The notes: a model not told the origin generated them from the sequence alone. Shown: positions 11,855-20,559, counted from the first letter of the stretch. The stretch is 64,000 nt of DNA from Nonomuraea africana (GCF_014873535.1 NZ_JADBEF010000001.1:7316001-7380000); one strand, 5' to 3'. Program-made: numbers and translations.

Positions 11855-12508
11855 ATGCGGAAACCCCCGACGCCGCTCGAAGCGACGCAGTTCCTCCAAC
11901 TGGCCGCAGTCGATTTCAGCGGGATCTACGCGGTCCATCTAGCCGCCAAGGACGAGCGGCTGAAAATGACGAGGCTGGCGATGAGCCTGCTCTCCGCCCC
12001 GTTCGCCGCCGCGATCGCACTGGCCAGCACGAAGGTGGTCGATCCCGCCGACCTGACCAGGTGGGACACCGTTCCCTGGTACCTCTACGCCCTGGTCGCC
12101 GCCTTCGGCCTGCTGGCCGTGCTGCCGTTCCTGCGACTGATCGAGGCGGTGAACGCCCACGCCAGGACCGCCCGCGCGCTCAACAACTTCAGGCTGCTCT
12201 ACGTCACCCGCCTGAAGGACGAGTTCGACTGGTCGCCGAACCTCCCCGTCGACCCGCGATTCCCCGAGACCTACGCCCCGCTGGCCTGGCCGGGGATCAA
12301 CGTCATGATGCTGTCGATCGTCAACTCCGCCTACCTGACGGTCGGCGTCACCGGACTGAGCAAGGGCGAGCTCAACGTGCCGCTGCTGCTGCTCAGCATC
12401 ATGCTCGTGGCGCTCGTGCACTACTCGGTCTACTACGTGCGGTGCAATGTCACCCGACGGCGCCGCCTTCCCCGTAACCCCTACAACTTTCCGAACGTGG
12501 AGACCTGA
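11855..12508 (+). CDS. Four-helix membrane protein of unknown function
   Basis: A 217-residue protein with about 40 N-terminal soluble residues, a membrane hairpin (LAMSLLSAPFAAAIALAS, then WYLYALVAAFGLLAVLPFL), a charged cytoplasmic loop of about 65 residues, and a second hairpin (INVMMLSIVNSAYLTVGVTG, then VPLLLLSIMLVALVHYSVYY). It ends in a basic RRRRLPRN tail. I do not recognise the family. ATG 11855 was chosen because AGGAG lies 7 bases upstream; the frame is open to TTG 11783. The stop overlaps the start of the thymidylate-synthase-like gene (TGATG), so the two are translationally coupled and probably act together. It resembles, in outline only, small membrane effectors coupled to nucleotide-handling enzymes. 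Confidence 0.75.
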   Translation: MRKPPTPLEATQFLQLAAVDFSGIYAVHLAAKDERLKMTRLAMSLLSAPFAAAIALASTKVVDPADLTRWDTVPWYLYALVAAFGLLAVLPFLRLIEAVNAHARTARALNNFRLLYVTRLKDEFDWSPNLPVDPRFPETYAPLAWPGINVMMLSIVNSAYLTVGVTGLSKGELNVPLLLLSIMLVALVHYSVYYVRCNVTRRRRLPRNPYNFPNVET

Positions 12509-13107
12509 TGGACGAGCCCACCAGGTGGGCGTCTTGTGGGGAGGCGTGGATATGGCTGATGCGGCACGTGCGGTCGTCGGGCGAGCCCGCCGACGACGAC
12601 CGGGGACCCGTGCTCGAGGGCCCGGCGGTGCTGTTCGAGATCAGCGACGTGCGGTGGGACGACCCGATACTCAGGGAGTACGGCGACGCCGCCAAACGCT
12701 CGCTCTACGCCCGTAAGTTCACCGAGGCCGAGGTCATCCCGCCGTTCAAGTACAGCTACGGGCAGCGTCTGACGCCGCAGATGGAATGGGCGATCACGCT
12801 GCTGCGGGCGCGGCCGTACAGCAAGAGCGCATGGGTGTCGCTGACGCGGCCGGGCGAGCCGTACGACGCGGTGCCCTGCCTGGCGGCGGTGGCGGTCAGG
12901 ATCAGGGACGGCGCGCTGGCACTGACGGCCACCTTCCGCTCGCAGAACGCCTACACCTGCTACCTGAACTACGTGCCGCTCAGGGAGGTCCAGGCCGGGA
13001 TCGCGCGGGAGCTCGGCCTGGGCTGCGGCCCCATGCGGGTGTTCGTGGACGTGCCGCACCTCTACCTGGCCGACCTCTCCCACGTCGAGCGGATCGCGCG
13101 GTCGTGA
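12508..13107 (+). CDS. Divergent thymidylate synthase-fold protein
   Basis: A 199-residue protein that follows the thymidylate synthase/dCMP hydroxymethylase pattern. KYSYGQRL (81-88) matches the YG region. DAVPC places a cysteine at 124, where the catalytic Cys sits in the PPCH motif. ALALTATFRSQN (136-147) matches the QRSxDxxLG phosphate/pyrimidine region, and PHLYLADLSHVE (183-194) matches the conserved HxYxNHxxQ motif. Departures are clear: Asp of RSxD is Asn here, the PFN motif is replaced by NYVP, and it is much shorter than ThyA (about 264). It may be a CMP/dCMP-type hydroxymethylase or a non-classical relative. It is coupled to the upstream membrane-protein gene. A housekeeping ThyA role is unlikely. 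Confidence 0.68.
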   Translation: MDEPTRWASCGEAWIWLMRHVRSSGEPADDDRGPVLEGPAVLFEISDVRWDDPILREYGDAAKRSLYARKFTEAEVIPPFKYSYGQRLTPQMEWAITLLRARPYSKSAWVSLTRPGEPYDAVPCLAAVAVRIRDGALALTATFRSQNAYTCYLNYVPLREVQAGIARELGLGCGPMRVFVDVPHLYLADLSHVERIARS

Positions 13108-13142
13108 GGGAGCCCGGCAACCGTTCTGCAAGCCCGGGTGGC

Positions 13143-13148
13143 TACGGT
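13143..13148 (+). promoter_or_regulatory. Candidate -10 box for a leaderless OleA-like transcript
   Basis: TACGGT lies 7 bases before GTG 13156 and there is no convincing Shine-Dalgarno sequence. No good -35 hexamer is seen at 17-18 bp. This would be the promoter of the five-gene biosynthetic operon. Confidence 0.4.
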
Positions 13149-13155
13149 GCTCCGT

Positions 13156-14112
13156 GTGAAGGCGCGCATAGTGGACATAGCGACATATCTCCCCGGCCAT
13201 ACGCGGAGCAGCGCGGAGGTCGAGGAGCGGATCGAGGGGTTCAGGGCGCCCAGAGGGATCATCGAGCGGCTGACGGGCATCGCCACCCGCCACGTGGCCG
13301 CCGACGACCAGCAGGCCTCCGACCTGGCCGCCGAGGCCGCCAGGCGTCTCGACACCGACGTCGACCTGCTCATCTTCGCCTCGGCCTCACAGGACATGGT
13401 GGAGCCCGCCACCGCCCACATCGTGGCGGCCAAGCTGGGCCTGTCGTGCCCGGTGTTCGACGTGAAGAACGCCTGCAACAGCCTGCTCAACGGGATCCAG
13501 GTGGCCGAGGCGCTGATCCGCATGGGCGCCCACCGCCGGGTGCTGGTGTGCACGGGCGAGATGCCGTCCAGGGCGATCAGGTGGCAGGTCAGGAACCGTG
13601 AGCAGTTCGTGGACTCCTTCGCGGGCTACACGCTCTCCGACGCGGGCGCGGCGGTGCTGGTCGCCGCGGACCGGCAGCGCGGCATCTTCTATCGCGATTT
13701 TTCGGCGCGAAGTACGGCGTGGGCGGTCGGCACCCTTCCAGGTGGCGGCTCGGCGCATCCGCGAGATCCCGAGTACTCCTACTTCCGCGGCGACGGCCGC
13801 CGTCTGAAGGAGGCGTTCGAGCAGGTGGGGCCCGACCTCTTCTTCAACGCGCTGAAGCGCACCGGCCTGACCTGGGACGACTTCGCGATCGTGGCGGTGC
13901 ACCAGGTGGCGCTGCCGTACCTGCGCTTCCTGGCCGACACGCTGGGCATCCCGGAGGACCGGCTGGTCGTCACGCTGCCCGGGCACGGCAACTGCGCGTC
14001 GGCGACGCTCCCGCTGCAGCTCCAGCTCGGCGGCTGGGCTCCGGGCGACAGGGTCGCGCTGCTCGGCCTCGGCGGGGGCATCAGCATGGGCGTCATGCTG
14101 GCGGAGATGTAG
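13156..14112 (+). CDS. OleA/FabH-like thiolase-fold condensing enzyme
   Basis: A 318-residue ketosynthase III-type enzyme. The catalytic triad is visible: Cys107 in FDVKNACNS, His249 in AVHQVALP and Asn279 in PGHGNCASA. Glu84 in VEPATA occupies the position where OleA carries its extra catalytic glutamate, which favours head-to-head acyl-CoA condensation to a beta-keto acid over FabH-type elongation. No acyl carrier gene is adjacent. GTG 13156 gives a natural KARIVDIATYLP start; GTG 13138 and GTG 13147 are also in frame. It opens an operon with GT2, P450, OleC-like and OleD-like genes, each abutting or overlapping the next. Confidence 0.8.
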   Translation: MKARIVDIATYLPGHTRSSAEVEERIEGFRAPRGIIERLTGIATRHVAADDQQASDLAAEAARRLDTDVDLLIFASASQDMVEPATAHIVAAKLGLSCPVFDVKNACNSLLNGIQVAEALIRMGAHRRVLVCTGEMPSRAIRWQVRNREQFVDSFAGYTLSDAGAAVLVAADRQRGIFYRDFSARSTAWAVGTLPGGGSAHPRDPEYSYFRGDGRRLKEAFEQVGPDLFFNALKRTGLTWDDFAIVAVHQVALPYLRFLADTLGIPEDRLVVTLPGHGNCASATLPLQLQLGGWAPGDRVALLGLGGGISMGVMLAEM

Positions 14113-14844
14113 ATGAAGCTCTGGGTGATCGTGCCCGCCTACAACGAGGCGGCGGGCATCGGGGCGACGCTGCGCGCCCTCGAGGCACAGCGCGACCGCG
14201 ACTTCACCGTGCTCGTCGTGGACAACGCCAGCACCGACGGCACCGCCGAGGTCGCCAGGGGCTTCGGCGTCGAGGTGATCCACGAGCCGCGCAAGGGCAC
14301 GGGCGCCGCGTCCGACACCGGCATGCGTCACGCGATCGCCCACGGCGCGACCCACCTGGCCAGGACCGACGCCGACTGCCTGCCGCGCGCCGACTGGACC
14401 GCCAACATCCGCCGCGCCTTCGCCGACGGACTGGAGCTCGTCGGCGGCAAGCTGCGGGCGAGGACCGACGAGTTCCCGCTCAAGCTGTGGGAGCGGCGCC
14501 TCATCCCGGCGGTGGTCGAGATCGCCGCGTTCTTCGGCAAGGCCAGGCCGAGCAACCGCGCGCCCGAGTACCGGGGACCCTACGTCATGATGCCGGGGGC
14601 CACCCTCGCCATCACCGCGGACCTCTACGAGCGCGCGGGAGGCTTCCCCCGCACCGCGATCGAGGAGGCGCACGAGGACCGCGTGCTGGTCAACAGGGTC
14701 CGCCGGATCACCGGCGCGTACGGCTCCCGCCGCGACGTCGTGGTGTTCGGCTCGGTCCGCCGCCTGCGCGCCTACGGCCTGGTCCGCACCCTCGCCTGGT
14801 ACATCGACCATCACTACGAACCCGAGGTGATCGACATCCGATGA
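14113..14844 (+). CDS. Family 2 glycosyltransferase
   Basis: A 243-residue GT-A fold enzyme. It has the N-terminal WVIVPAYNEAAGI, the nucleotide-binding VLVVDNASTDGT (about residues 34-45) and the DxD-type metal site ARTDADCLPR (about 82-91). A late AIEEAHEDRVLV supplies the general-base ED. There is no transmembrane anchor. It starts immediately after the OleA-like stop and overlaps the P450 start (ATGA), so it belongs to the operon. It probably transfers a sugar to the pathway product or to an intermediate; donor and acceptor are unknown. Confidence 0.88.
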   Translation: MKLWVIVPAYNEAAGIGATLRALEAQRDRDFTVLVVDNASTDGTAEVARGFGVEVIHEPRKGTGAASDTGMRHAIAHGATHLARTDADCLPRADWTANIRRAFADGLELVGGKLRARTDEFPLKLWERRLIPAVVEIAAFFGKARPSNRAPEYRGPYVMMPGATLAITADLYERAGGFPRTAIEEAHEDRVLVNRVRRITGAYGSRRDVVVFGSVRRLRAYGLVRTLAWYIDHHYEPEVIDIR

Positions 14845-15965
14845 CCGAAGAGACCAGGCTCTACCTGGCGGCCCACCCCTTCGCCTACCCGTTGATCCGC
14901 CTCCTGGCGCGCCTCGGGCCCGTCGTGCGCGTGCCCGGCGTCGGCGTGGTGGTCAACGACGCCGCCACCGCGCGCCGCGTGCTCATGGACCCCCGCTTCC
15001 GCAAGGACGGCCCCGGCTCGCCCGGCGACCTGTGGACACCCGTGCTCGGGCCGTCCGTGCTGCTCAACATGGAGGGCGCCGCGCACGCCGCGCTGCGCGC
15101 CAAGCTCGCTCCGCTGTTCACGCCCTCGTCGGTGTCGGCGCTGGTGTCCGACGTGCTCGCGCAGCCGCTCAAGGACCTGTCCGCACGGCTGGAGCGGGGC
15201 GAGAGCGTCGACCTGGTCCACGCGATGCGGCTGATGGCGGGGGCGGTGATCTGCAGGGTGATCGGGCTGGGCGAGGTCTCGGCAGAGCGCGCCCTGGCCC
15301 TGTTCGCCGACGGGGAGCGGGTCGCCTCGATGGTGTCGCTCCGCACGAGACGGCTCAGCACCCGCCAGGTCGCGGTCGCCCGCGAGGTCCTGGACGGGAT
15401 CGGCGACATCGCCTCGACCGCCTACCGCGCCGAGGACCCGTCCACGGTCATGGGCCGCATGCGCGCGCTGGGCCTGTCCGAGGCCGAGGCCAGGGGCGCC
15501 GCCGGAGCCTTCTTCCTCACTGGCACCGAGACCGTCGCCACGTTCGTCCCCCGCCTCGTCGCCCTCCTCCACGACCACGGCGCGGGCGACGGGTTCGACC
15601 TCGATGTCGCGATCGAGGAGGCCATGCGGGTGACCACGCCCACCCCCGTGATGCTCCGCTCGGTCGCCGAGCCCGCCCACGTGGCCGCCACACCGGTACG
15701 GCCGGGCGACCGCGTGCTCATCGCCACCCACAACTGCGCCCGCGCCTACGGCCCCTTCGACCTCTCGCGGCGGCACCCGCCTGAGCTGCGCAGGCTGTGG
15801 TTCGGCGCGGGCGCGCACTTCTGCCTGGGCTACCCGCTCGCGCTCGCCGAGATCCGCGCCGTCGCCGCCGTGCTGCTCCGGCACGATCTGCGCATCGTGG
15901 GACGGCGCGCGGCCAGAGGCGTCCTCATCCCCACCTACGAGCACCTCTGGATCAGAGCCGCATGA
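14841..15965 (+). CDS. Cytochrome P450
   Basis: A 374-residue soluble bacterial P450, slightly short for the family (about 400). The heme-binding loop LWFGAGAHFCLG supplies the thiolate ligand Cys328. The I-helix oxygen-binding motif is FLTGTET, where the usual AG(D/E)T appears as TGTET, and the K-helix ExxR is EEAMR. No ferredoxin gene is adjacent, so electron donors must come from elsewhere. The start overlaps the glycosyltransferase stop and its own stop overlaps the OleC-like start, placing it firmly in the biosynthetic operon as a tailoring hydroxylase or epoxidase. Confidence 0.92.
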   Translation: MTEETRLYLAAHPFAYPLIRLLARLGPVVRVPGVGVVVNDAATARRVLMDPRFRKDGPGSPGDLWTPVLGPSVLLNMEGAAHAALRAKLAPLFTPSSVSALVSDVLAQPLKDLSARLERGESVDLVHAMRLMAGAVICRVIGLGEVSAERALALFADGERVASMVSLRTRRLSTRQVAVAREVLDGIGDIASTAYRAEDPSTVMGRMRALGLSEAEARGAAGAFFLTGTETVATFVPRLVALLHDHGAGDGFDLDVAIEEAMRVTTPTPVMLRSVAEPAHVAATPVRPGDRVLIATHNCARAYGPFDLSRRHPPELRRLWFGAGAHFCLGYPLALAEIRAVAAVLLRHDLRIVGRRAARGVLIPTYEHLWIRAA

Positions 15966-17440
15966 TCGACATCGTCTCCGGCGTCCTGGACGTCGCCTCG
16001 GCCACCCCCTCCAGGACCGCCCTGATCGCACCCGACGGCACGCCCGTCTCGTACGGGACGCTCCGCGAGCGGGTCCTCACCATCGCCCACGCCCTCTCCT
16101 CCGAGGCGGCCGGCTCGGGCGACCTCGAGTTCGGGGTGCTCTTCGCCGTCCGGCCAGGCCCGGACGCGGTCGCCATGGCGCTCGGCGCGGTGGCGGCCGG
16201 AGGGACCCTCGTGCTGGCCGATCCAGGGCTCGCCCCCGAGGTCTTCGCCGGGCGCATGGCGCTGACCAGGCCCCGCTGGGTGCTCAGCGAATCGCTCCTC
16301 TACCTGCTCAGCGGCCCGCTGAAGGGGCTGGCCAGGCGCAGGGGGCTGTCGCTGCCCGCCCTGCGCGACCCGTTCCCGCACGCCCGCCACCTCTACACCG
16401 GCCGGTGGCTGCCGGGCGTGCCCAGGGGCGCGCTGCGGCTCGGCGGGCTGCCGGCCGTCCAGGCCATGCCCCGCGTCCACGACCACGCGGCCGTGGTGGC
16501 CTTCACCTCCGGGACCACCGAGCAGCCGAAGGGCGTCGTCCACACCAGGCGGTCGCTGTCGGAGGGGCTGCGGCTGTTCAGCACGGCCGTCTCGCTCGGC
16601 CCCGAGGACGTGGTGCACACCGACCAGTTCATCCTCGGCCTGCCCGCGCTGATCGCGGGCGCCACCTGGTCGATGCGGGGCCGCGGCGACTACGCCGAGG
16701 AGCTGGCCGCGCGCCGGGCCACCCACGCCTTCTCGGTCCCGGTGCAACTGCACGAACTGCTCTCGCGCACCCCGGCTCTTCCCGACACGCTCCGCTGCCT
16801 GCTTCTCGGCGCCGCCCCCGCGCCGCCAGCCGTCCTGAGGAAGGCCATGGCGGCCGCGCCCCGGGCCCGGGTGCTGTCGGTCTACGCGATGACCGAGGCG
16901 CTGCCGATCGCGATCGCCACCGCCGAGGAGAAGCTCGCCACCACCGAGGGCGACCTGCTCGGCGCGCCGCTGCCGGGGGTGGGCGTCCGCGTCGCCGACG
17001 ACGGCGAGCTCTTCGTCGGGGGCCCGCACCTCGCCCGCGGCTACCTCGGCCACGAACCCCTCACCGAGCTGCCCACCGGCGACCTCGTCAGGCTCGACGG
17101 CGAGGGCCGCCTCGTCCTGCTCGGCAGGAAGAAGGACATGATCCTCAGGGATGGCGTGAACATCTATCCCGGCCTGTACGAACCGGCCATCGCCGCCCTT
17201 CCCGGCGTGCATGAAGCGGCCATCGTCGGGCTGCCCGACCAGGAGACGGGCGACGAGGAGGTCGTCCTCGCGCTCACCACGACGACGGGCTACGACGAGA
17301 GGTCGCTGCGCAGGGCCCTGCCGGAGCTCGTGGACGCCGCCGCGCTCCCCGACCGCGTGGTGACGCTCCCCGAGCTGCCCCGCAAGGGGCGCAGCGACAA
17401 GCTCGACCGGGCGGCGATCAGGACCATGGTGGCCCGATGA
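15962..17440 (+). CDS. OleC-like AMP-forming ligase (candidate beta-lactone synthetase)
   Basis: A 492-residue ANL-superfamily enzyme. The phosphate-binding motif is FTSGTTEQPKGVVH (181-194), followed by SVYAMTEALPIA, GRKKDMILRDGVNIYP and a C-terminal lysine in RKGRSDKLDR. The N-terminal VLFAVRPGPDAVAMALGAV and LVLADPGLAPEVF are characteristic of the OleC branch ('fatty acid CoA ligase family'), where DPGMG-type motifs occur. OleC enzymes activate a beta-hydroxy acid and close it to a beta-lactone. With OleA- and OleD-like neighbours this is the best functional model. ATG 15962 overlaps the P450 stop; the frame is open upstream only as shadow. Confidence 0.8.
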   Translation: MIDIVSGVLDVASATPSRTALIAPDGTPVSYGTLRERVLTIAHALSSEAAGSGDLEFGVLFAVRPGPDAVAMALGAVAAGGTLVLADPGLAPEVFAGRMALTRPRWVLSESLLYLLSGPLKGLARRRGLSLPALRDPFPHARHLYTGRWLPGVPRGALRLGGLPAVQAMPRVHDHAAVVAFTSGTTEQPKGVVHTRRSLSEGLRLFSTAVSLGPEDVVHTDQFILGLPALIAGATWSMRGRGDYAEELAARRATHAFSVPVQLHELLSRTPALPDTLRCLLLGAAPAPPAVLRKAMAAAPRARVLSVYAMTEALPIAIATAEEKLATTEGDLLGAPLPGVGVRVADDGELFVGGPHLARGYLGHEPLTELPTGDLVRLDGEGRLVLLGRKKDMILRDGVNIYPGLYEPAIAALPGVHEAAIVGLPDQETGDEEVVLALTTTTGYDERSLRRALPELVDAAALPDRVVTLPELPRKGRSDKLDRAAIRTMVAR

Positions 17441-18336
17441 GGATCGCGGTCACCGGCGCCTCCGGCTTCGTGGGCGGCGCGGTGTGCCGGGCGGCGGCCG
17501 CGAGAGGCTGGGAGGTGCTCGCCTTCGGCCGGCGGCCCCACGCGGATCTGGGCGGCGTGCCGTACGCCTCGTGGGACCTCGTCCACGACGAGCCGCCGAG
17601 AGAGCGGGTCGACGCGGTGATCCACTGCGCGGGCAGCGTCACGGACTGGGGCCCGCCGCGCGAGATCTGGCAGGCCAACGTGACGGGCACCCGCAACGCC
17701 AGGGCCGCCTTCCCCGGCGCCCGGTTCGTCCACGTCAGTACGGCCAGCGTCTACGACCCCTTCCGCCCCACCGTCATGGCCACCGAGAGCGAGGCCCCCG
17801 TCAGGCGCTACGCCAACGCCTACGGCGCCGCCAAGGCCACCGCCGAGCACGCCGTCAGGGGTGAGGCGGTGATCCTGCGCCCGCACGCGATCTACGGCGC
17901 CGGCGAAACCACCCTGCTGCCCCGCCTCCTGCGCTCGATCAGGGCCGGCCGGCTCCTCGCGGTGGGCAGCGGCGCGACCAGGCTCAGCCTCACCTCGGTC
18001 GACAACCTGGCACGAGCCTGCCTGCTGGCCACGACCGGCCGGCTCGGCGTCTACAACGTGACCGACAGCCATCCCGTCACCCTGGACTCGGCGCTGCGCG
18101 CATTCCTTCGCGAACGCGACATCGACGCCGAACCCGTCTACCTCTGTCAGGGGCTCGCCATGCGCATGGCCGCCTTCGCCGAGACCGCCGCCCTGATCAC
18201 CGGCCGCGCACCTCGGCTGACCAGGTACGCGGTCGGGCACCTGGCCGTGGAGCGCACGCTCGACATCACCAGGGCGAGGAGAGAACTCGGCTACGACCCC
18301 GCTCCCACGTCGTTCGAGGGCGCCGCCTCCTGGTGA
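17437..18336 (+). CDS. OleD-like NAD(P)-dependent epimerase/dehydratase family reductase
   Basis: A 299-residue extended short-chain dehydrogenase. The Rossmann motif is VTGASGFVG (5-13), the active-site Tyr129 and Lys133 are in YGAAK, and HVSTASVYD supplies the catalytic serine region. HCAGSVTDWGPPREIWQANV resembles the 3-beta-HSD/OleD branch (A-x-WGP...NV). OleD reduces the OleA beta-keto acid to the beta-hydroxy acid used by OleC. The start overlaps the OleC-like stop (ATGA). This is the last gene of the operon; an LCP gene with its own promoter follows 75 bp later. Confidence 0.82.
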   Translation: MRIAVTGASGFVGGAVCRAAAARGWEVLAFGRRPHADLGGVPYASWDLVHDEPPRERVDAVIHCAGSVTDWGPPREIWQANVTGTRNARAAFPGARFVHVSTASVYDPFRPTVMATESEAPVRRYANAYGAAKATAEHAVRGEAVILRPHAIYGAGETTLLPRLLRSIRAGRLLAVGSGATRLSLTSVDNLARACLLATTGRLGVYNVTDSHPVTLDSALRAFLRERDIDAEPVYLCQGLAMRMAAFAETAALITGRAPRLTRYAVGHLAVERTLDITRARRELGYDPAPTSFEGAASW

Positions 18337-18371
18337 CGCATGCGGGATTTTGCCGAGCCGCGAGGCTTAGC

Positions 18372-18401
18372 TTGGCTCGTTGATCCTGAAACCGTTACTA
18401 A
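18372..18401 (+). promoter_or_regulatory. Probable sigma-A-type promoter of the LCP gene
   Basis: TTGGCT (18372-18377) and TACTAA (18396-18401) are separated by 18 bp. Transcription would begin a few bases before ATG 18412, so the message is nearly or fully leaderless. Confidence 0.5.
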
Positions 18402-18411
18402 CCTGTGATGG

Positions 18412-19782
18412 ATGTGGATGGCTGGCAAAGAGCGCGACTTCGGTACCGGCGAGAGCGTGGGATTGACGATCGGCTCGGCGCTGTTGTGGGGGGTGGCGCA
18501 CATCGCCACGGGCCGGCAGCGCACCGGTTTCGCGCTCATGACCGTCTATCTGGTGCTCGTCGCGGTCATCGTCACGCTGGCGACGGCGTTCAGGGGGCAG
18601 CTGCTCTCGCTGGCCGTACGCCCCTCGTGGCTGATGGCGCTGACCATCGCCATCGCCGCGATCGCCGTCATCTGGTCCGTGGTGATCCTCTGGTCCTTCT
18701 GGCTCGTACGGCCGGCCGCCTCGGGCCGCAACCCGGCCGCCGCCACCGCGGGACTGCTCTGCCTGATGATCATCGCGCCGAGCGCGTGGGCCACTCGCCT
18801 GGCGTACGTCTCCCATGACGTGGTGAGCAGCGTCTTCTCCGCCACCACCTCGACGCCCGTGGTCTCCATGGACCCGTGGAGTGGCGCGACACGCCTCAAC
18901 ATCCTGCTGGTCGGCGCCGACGCGGCGGCGAACAGGATCGGCGTGCGGACCGACAGCATGACAGTTGCCAGCATCGACACCGTCACGGGGCGGACCACAC
19001 TGTTCGGCCTGCCGCGCAACCTGGAGCAGGCCCCCATGCCCAAGGGCCCCGCCCGCGACCGCTTCCCCTACGGGTTCACCGGCGAGGGCCCGCGTACCCC
19101 CGGGCTGCTCAACGAGGTCTACCAGTACGCCGAGAACCACCCCGAGGTGGTGCCGGGCGTGCGGTCGGGCCATCGCGGTCCCACGCTGCTCAAGGAGACG
19201 ATCAGCGGCATCCTCGGCATCCCCGTCGACTACTACGCCATGGTCGACATGGCAGGCTTCGCCGAGATCATCGACGCCATGGGCGGGGTGAAGGTCACCA
19301 TCCGCGAGCCCATCACCTACGGCAGGCACAGCGAGGGCGTCCTGCCCGCGGGCACCCGCAGGCTGTCGGGCGAGGACGCGCTCTGGTACGGCCGCTCGCG
19401 CACCAACAGCGACGACTACGTCCGCATGGGCCGCCAGAAGTGCCTGCTCAACGCCGTCGCCCAGCAGGCCGACCCGGTGACGCTGCTCAACAGCTTCGAA
19501 CGTCTCGCCGGCGCCACCAAGCGGGCGATCTCCACCGACTTCCCCCAGGACCTGCTACCCGCCCTGATGGATCTCGGGCAGAAGGTGAAGCGCACCCACA
19601 TCAGGAGTGTGCAGTTCGTGCCGCCGCTGATCAGCACGGCTTATCCTGACTGGGATCTGATCAGGGAGACGGTCGCGGACGCGCTGAAGGACCGGCCGAA
19701 GGTCGCGAAACCGGCCTCCGCCACGCCCAGCTCCACCCCCAACGCGGGAGACGCGATCTCACTCGACGACGTCTGCGGCTAG
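18412..19782 (+). CDS. LytR-CpsA-Psr (LCP) family cell-wall glycopolymer ligase
   Basis: A 456-residue membrane protein. Unusually for the family it has about four N-terminal hydrophobic segments (to about residue 140) rather than one. An extracytoplasmic LCP domain follows: NILLVGADAA, the RTDSM motif, FGLPRNL with the pyrophosphate-binding Arg, the EIIDAMGGVKVTI motif and the DYVRMGRQ arginine motif. LCP proteins attach teichoic acid, arabinogalactan or capsule to peptidoglycan. The C-terminal tail is Ser/Thr/Pro-rich. Its last 24 bases overlap the convergent methyltransferase gene. Confidence 0.9.
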   Translation: MWMAGKERDFGTGESVGLTIGSALLWGVAHIATGRQRTGFALMTVYLVLVAVIVTLATAFRGQLLSLAVRPSWLMALTIAIAAIAVIWSVVILWSFWLVRPAASGRNPAAATAGLLCLMIIAPSAWATRLAYVSHDVVSSVFSATTSTPVVSMDPWSGATRLNILLVGADAAANRIGVRTDSMTVASIDTVTGRTTLFGLPRNLEQAPMPKGPARDRFPYGFTGEGPRTPGLLNEVYQYAENHPEVVPGVRSGHRGPTLLKETISGILGIPVDYYAMVDMAGFAEIIDAMGGVKVTIREPITYGRHSEGVLPAGTRRLSGEDALWYGRSRTNSDDYVRMGRQKCLLNAVAQQADPVTLLNSFERLAGATKRAISTDFPQDLLPALMDLGQKVKRTHIRSVQFVPPLISTAYPDWDLIRETVADALKDRPKVAKPASATPSSTPNAGDAISLDDVCG

Positions 19783-20496
19783 CAGCAGGGTGACGAACCC
19801 GAGCACGCCCCGGTAGCCGTTCAGCCACAGGCCGCGGTGCTCCAGCGCCGCGGCCCTGGCCTGGTCGCCGTCGGGTCCCGGGTGGGCCAGCGCCCAGCGC
19901 AGCAGCGAGCCCGTCCACGACCACTCGTACTCGTCCCACTCGCCCGGCTCGCTGGTATGGGCGTGGATCGTGCGGAACCCGGAGGACTCGGCCCTCGCCA
20001 CGGTCCGCGCCAGGTCCTCGTATTCGCCGACGTCGGCGCGCAGCTCGTCGCTCGGCTCCCTCTCGTAGAACCCCTCGCCGACGAGCGCGAGCCCGCCGGG
20101 CCTGAGGAACGACTTCATCTGCTCCAGCGTCGGCGTCAGCCCGCCGAAGGCGTGCGTGGAGCCCACACAGAGCACCAGGTCGTACGGCTCGGCGGCGCTG
20201 AAGTCGGTCGCGGACACCAGGTGCAGCCCGAGCCGCTCGGACACGCCCTTCTCGGTGGCGGCGGCCCGCGCGGCGTCGAGAGCGGGCTGGGAGATGTCGA
20301 CGCCGTCGGCGGTGGCGCCGCCGTACAGCTCCAGCAGCCTGATCAGCCAGAAGCCGGCGCCACAGCCCAGGTCGAGAATGCGCGCGCCCTCAGGCGGCTT
20401 CACCCTGCGCAGCAGCCGGTCGAGGTGCTCTTCGCTGATCGGCGCGGCGATCGGGTGGTCGGCATGGGCGAGGTGGCTGATCAGCTGGCGGTCCAT
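19759..20496 (-). CDS. Class I SAM-dependent methyltransferase
   Basis: A 245-residue Rossmann-fold methyltransferase. Motif I is ARILDLGCGAGFW (about 37-49), the acidic ribose ligand is in ADGVDISQPAL, and motif post I/II is DLVLCVGSTHAFG; FLRPGGLALVGEG follows. This resembles small-molecule methyltransferases. The substrate is unknown; it is divergent from the sulfonate-type transporter operon and convergent on the LCP gene, neither of which identifies it. ATG 20496 has only weak ribosome-binding signals, with a TATGGT box 8 bases upstream. Confidence 0.85.
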   Translation of the reverse strand: MDRQLISHLAHADHPIAAPISEEHLDRLLRRVKPPEGARILDLGCGAGFWLIRLLELYGGATADGVDISQPALDAARAAATEKGVSERLGLHLVSATDFSAAEPYDLVLCVGSTHAFGGLTPTLEQMKSFLRPGGLALVGEGFYEREPSDELRADVGEYEDLARTVARAESSGFRTIHAHTSEPGEWDEYEWSWTGSLLRWALAHPGPDGDQARAAALEHRGLWLNGYRGVLGFVTLLLAADVVE

Positions 20497-20559
20497 GGCC
20501 GATCACCATACGCGGACTTGACGAGCTCGAGCCAAGCGGTTTTCATGTACACATAGCCG

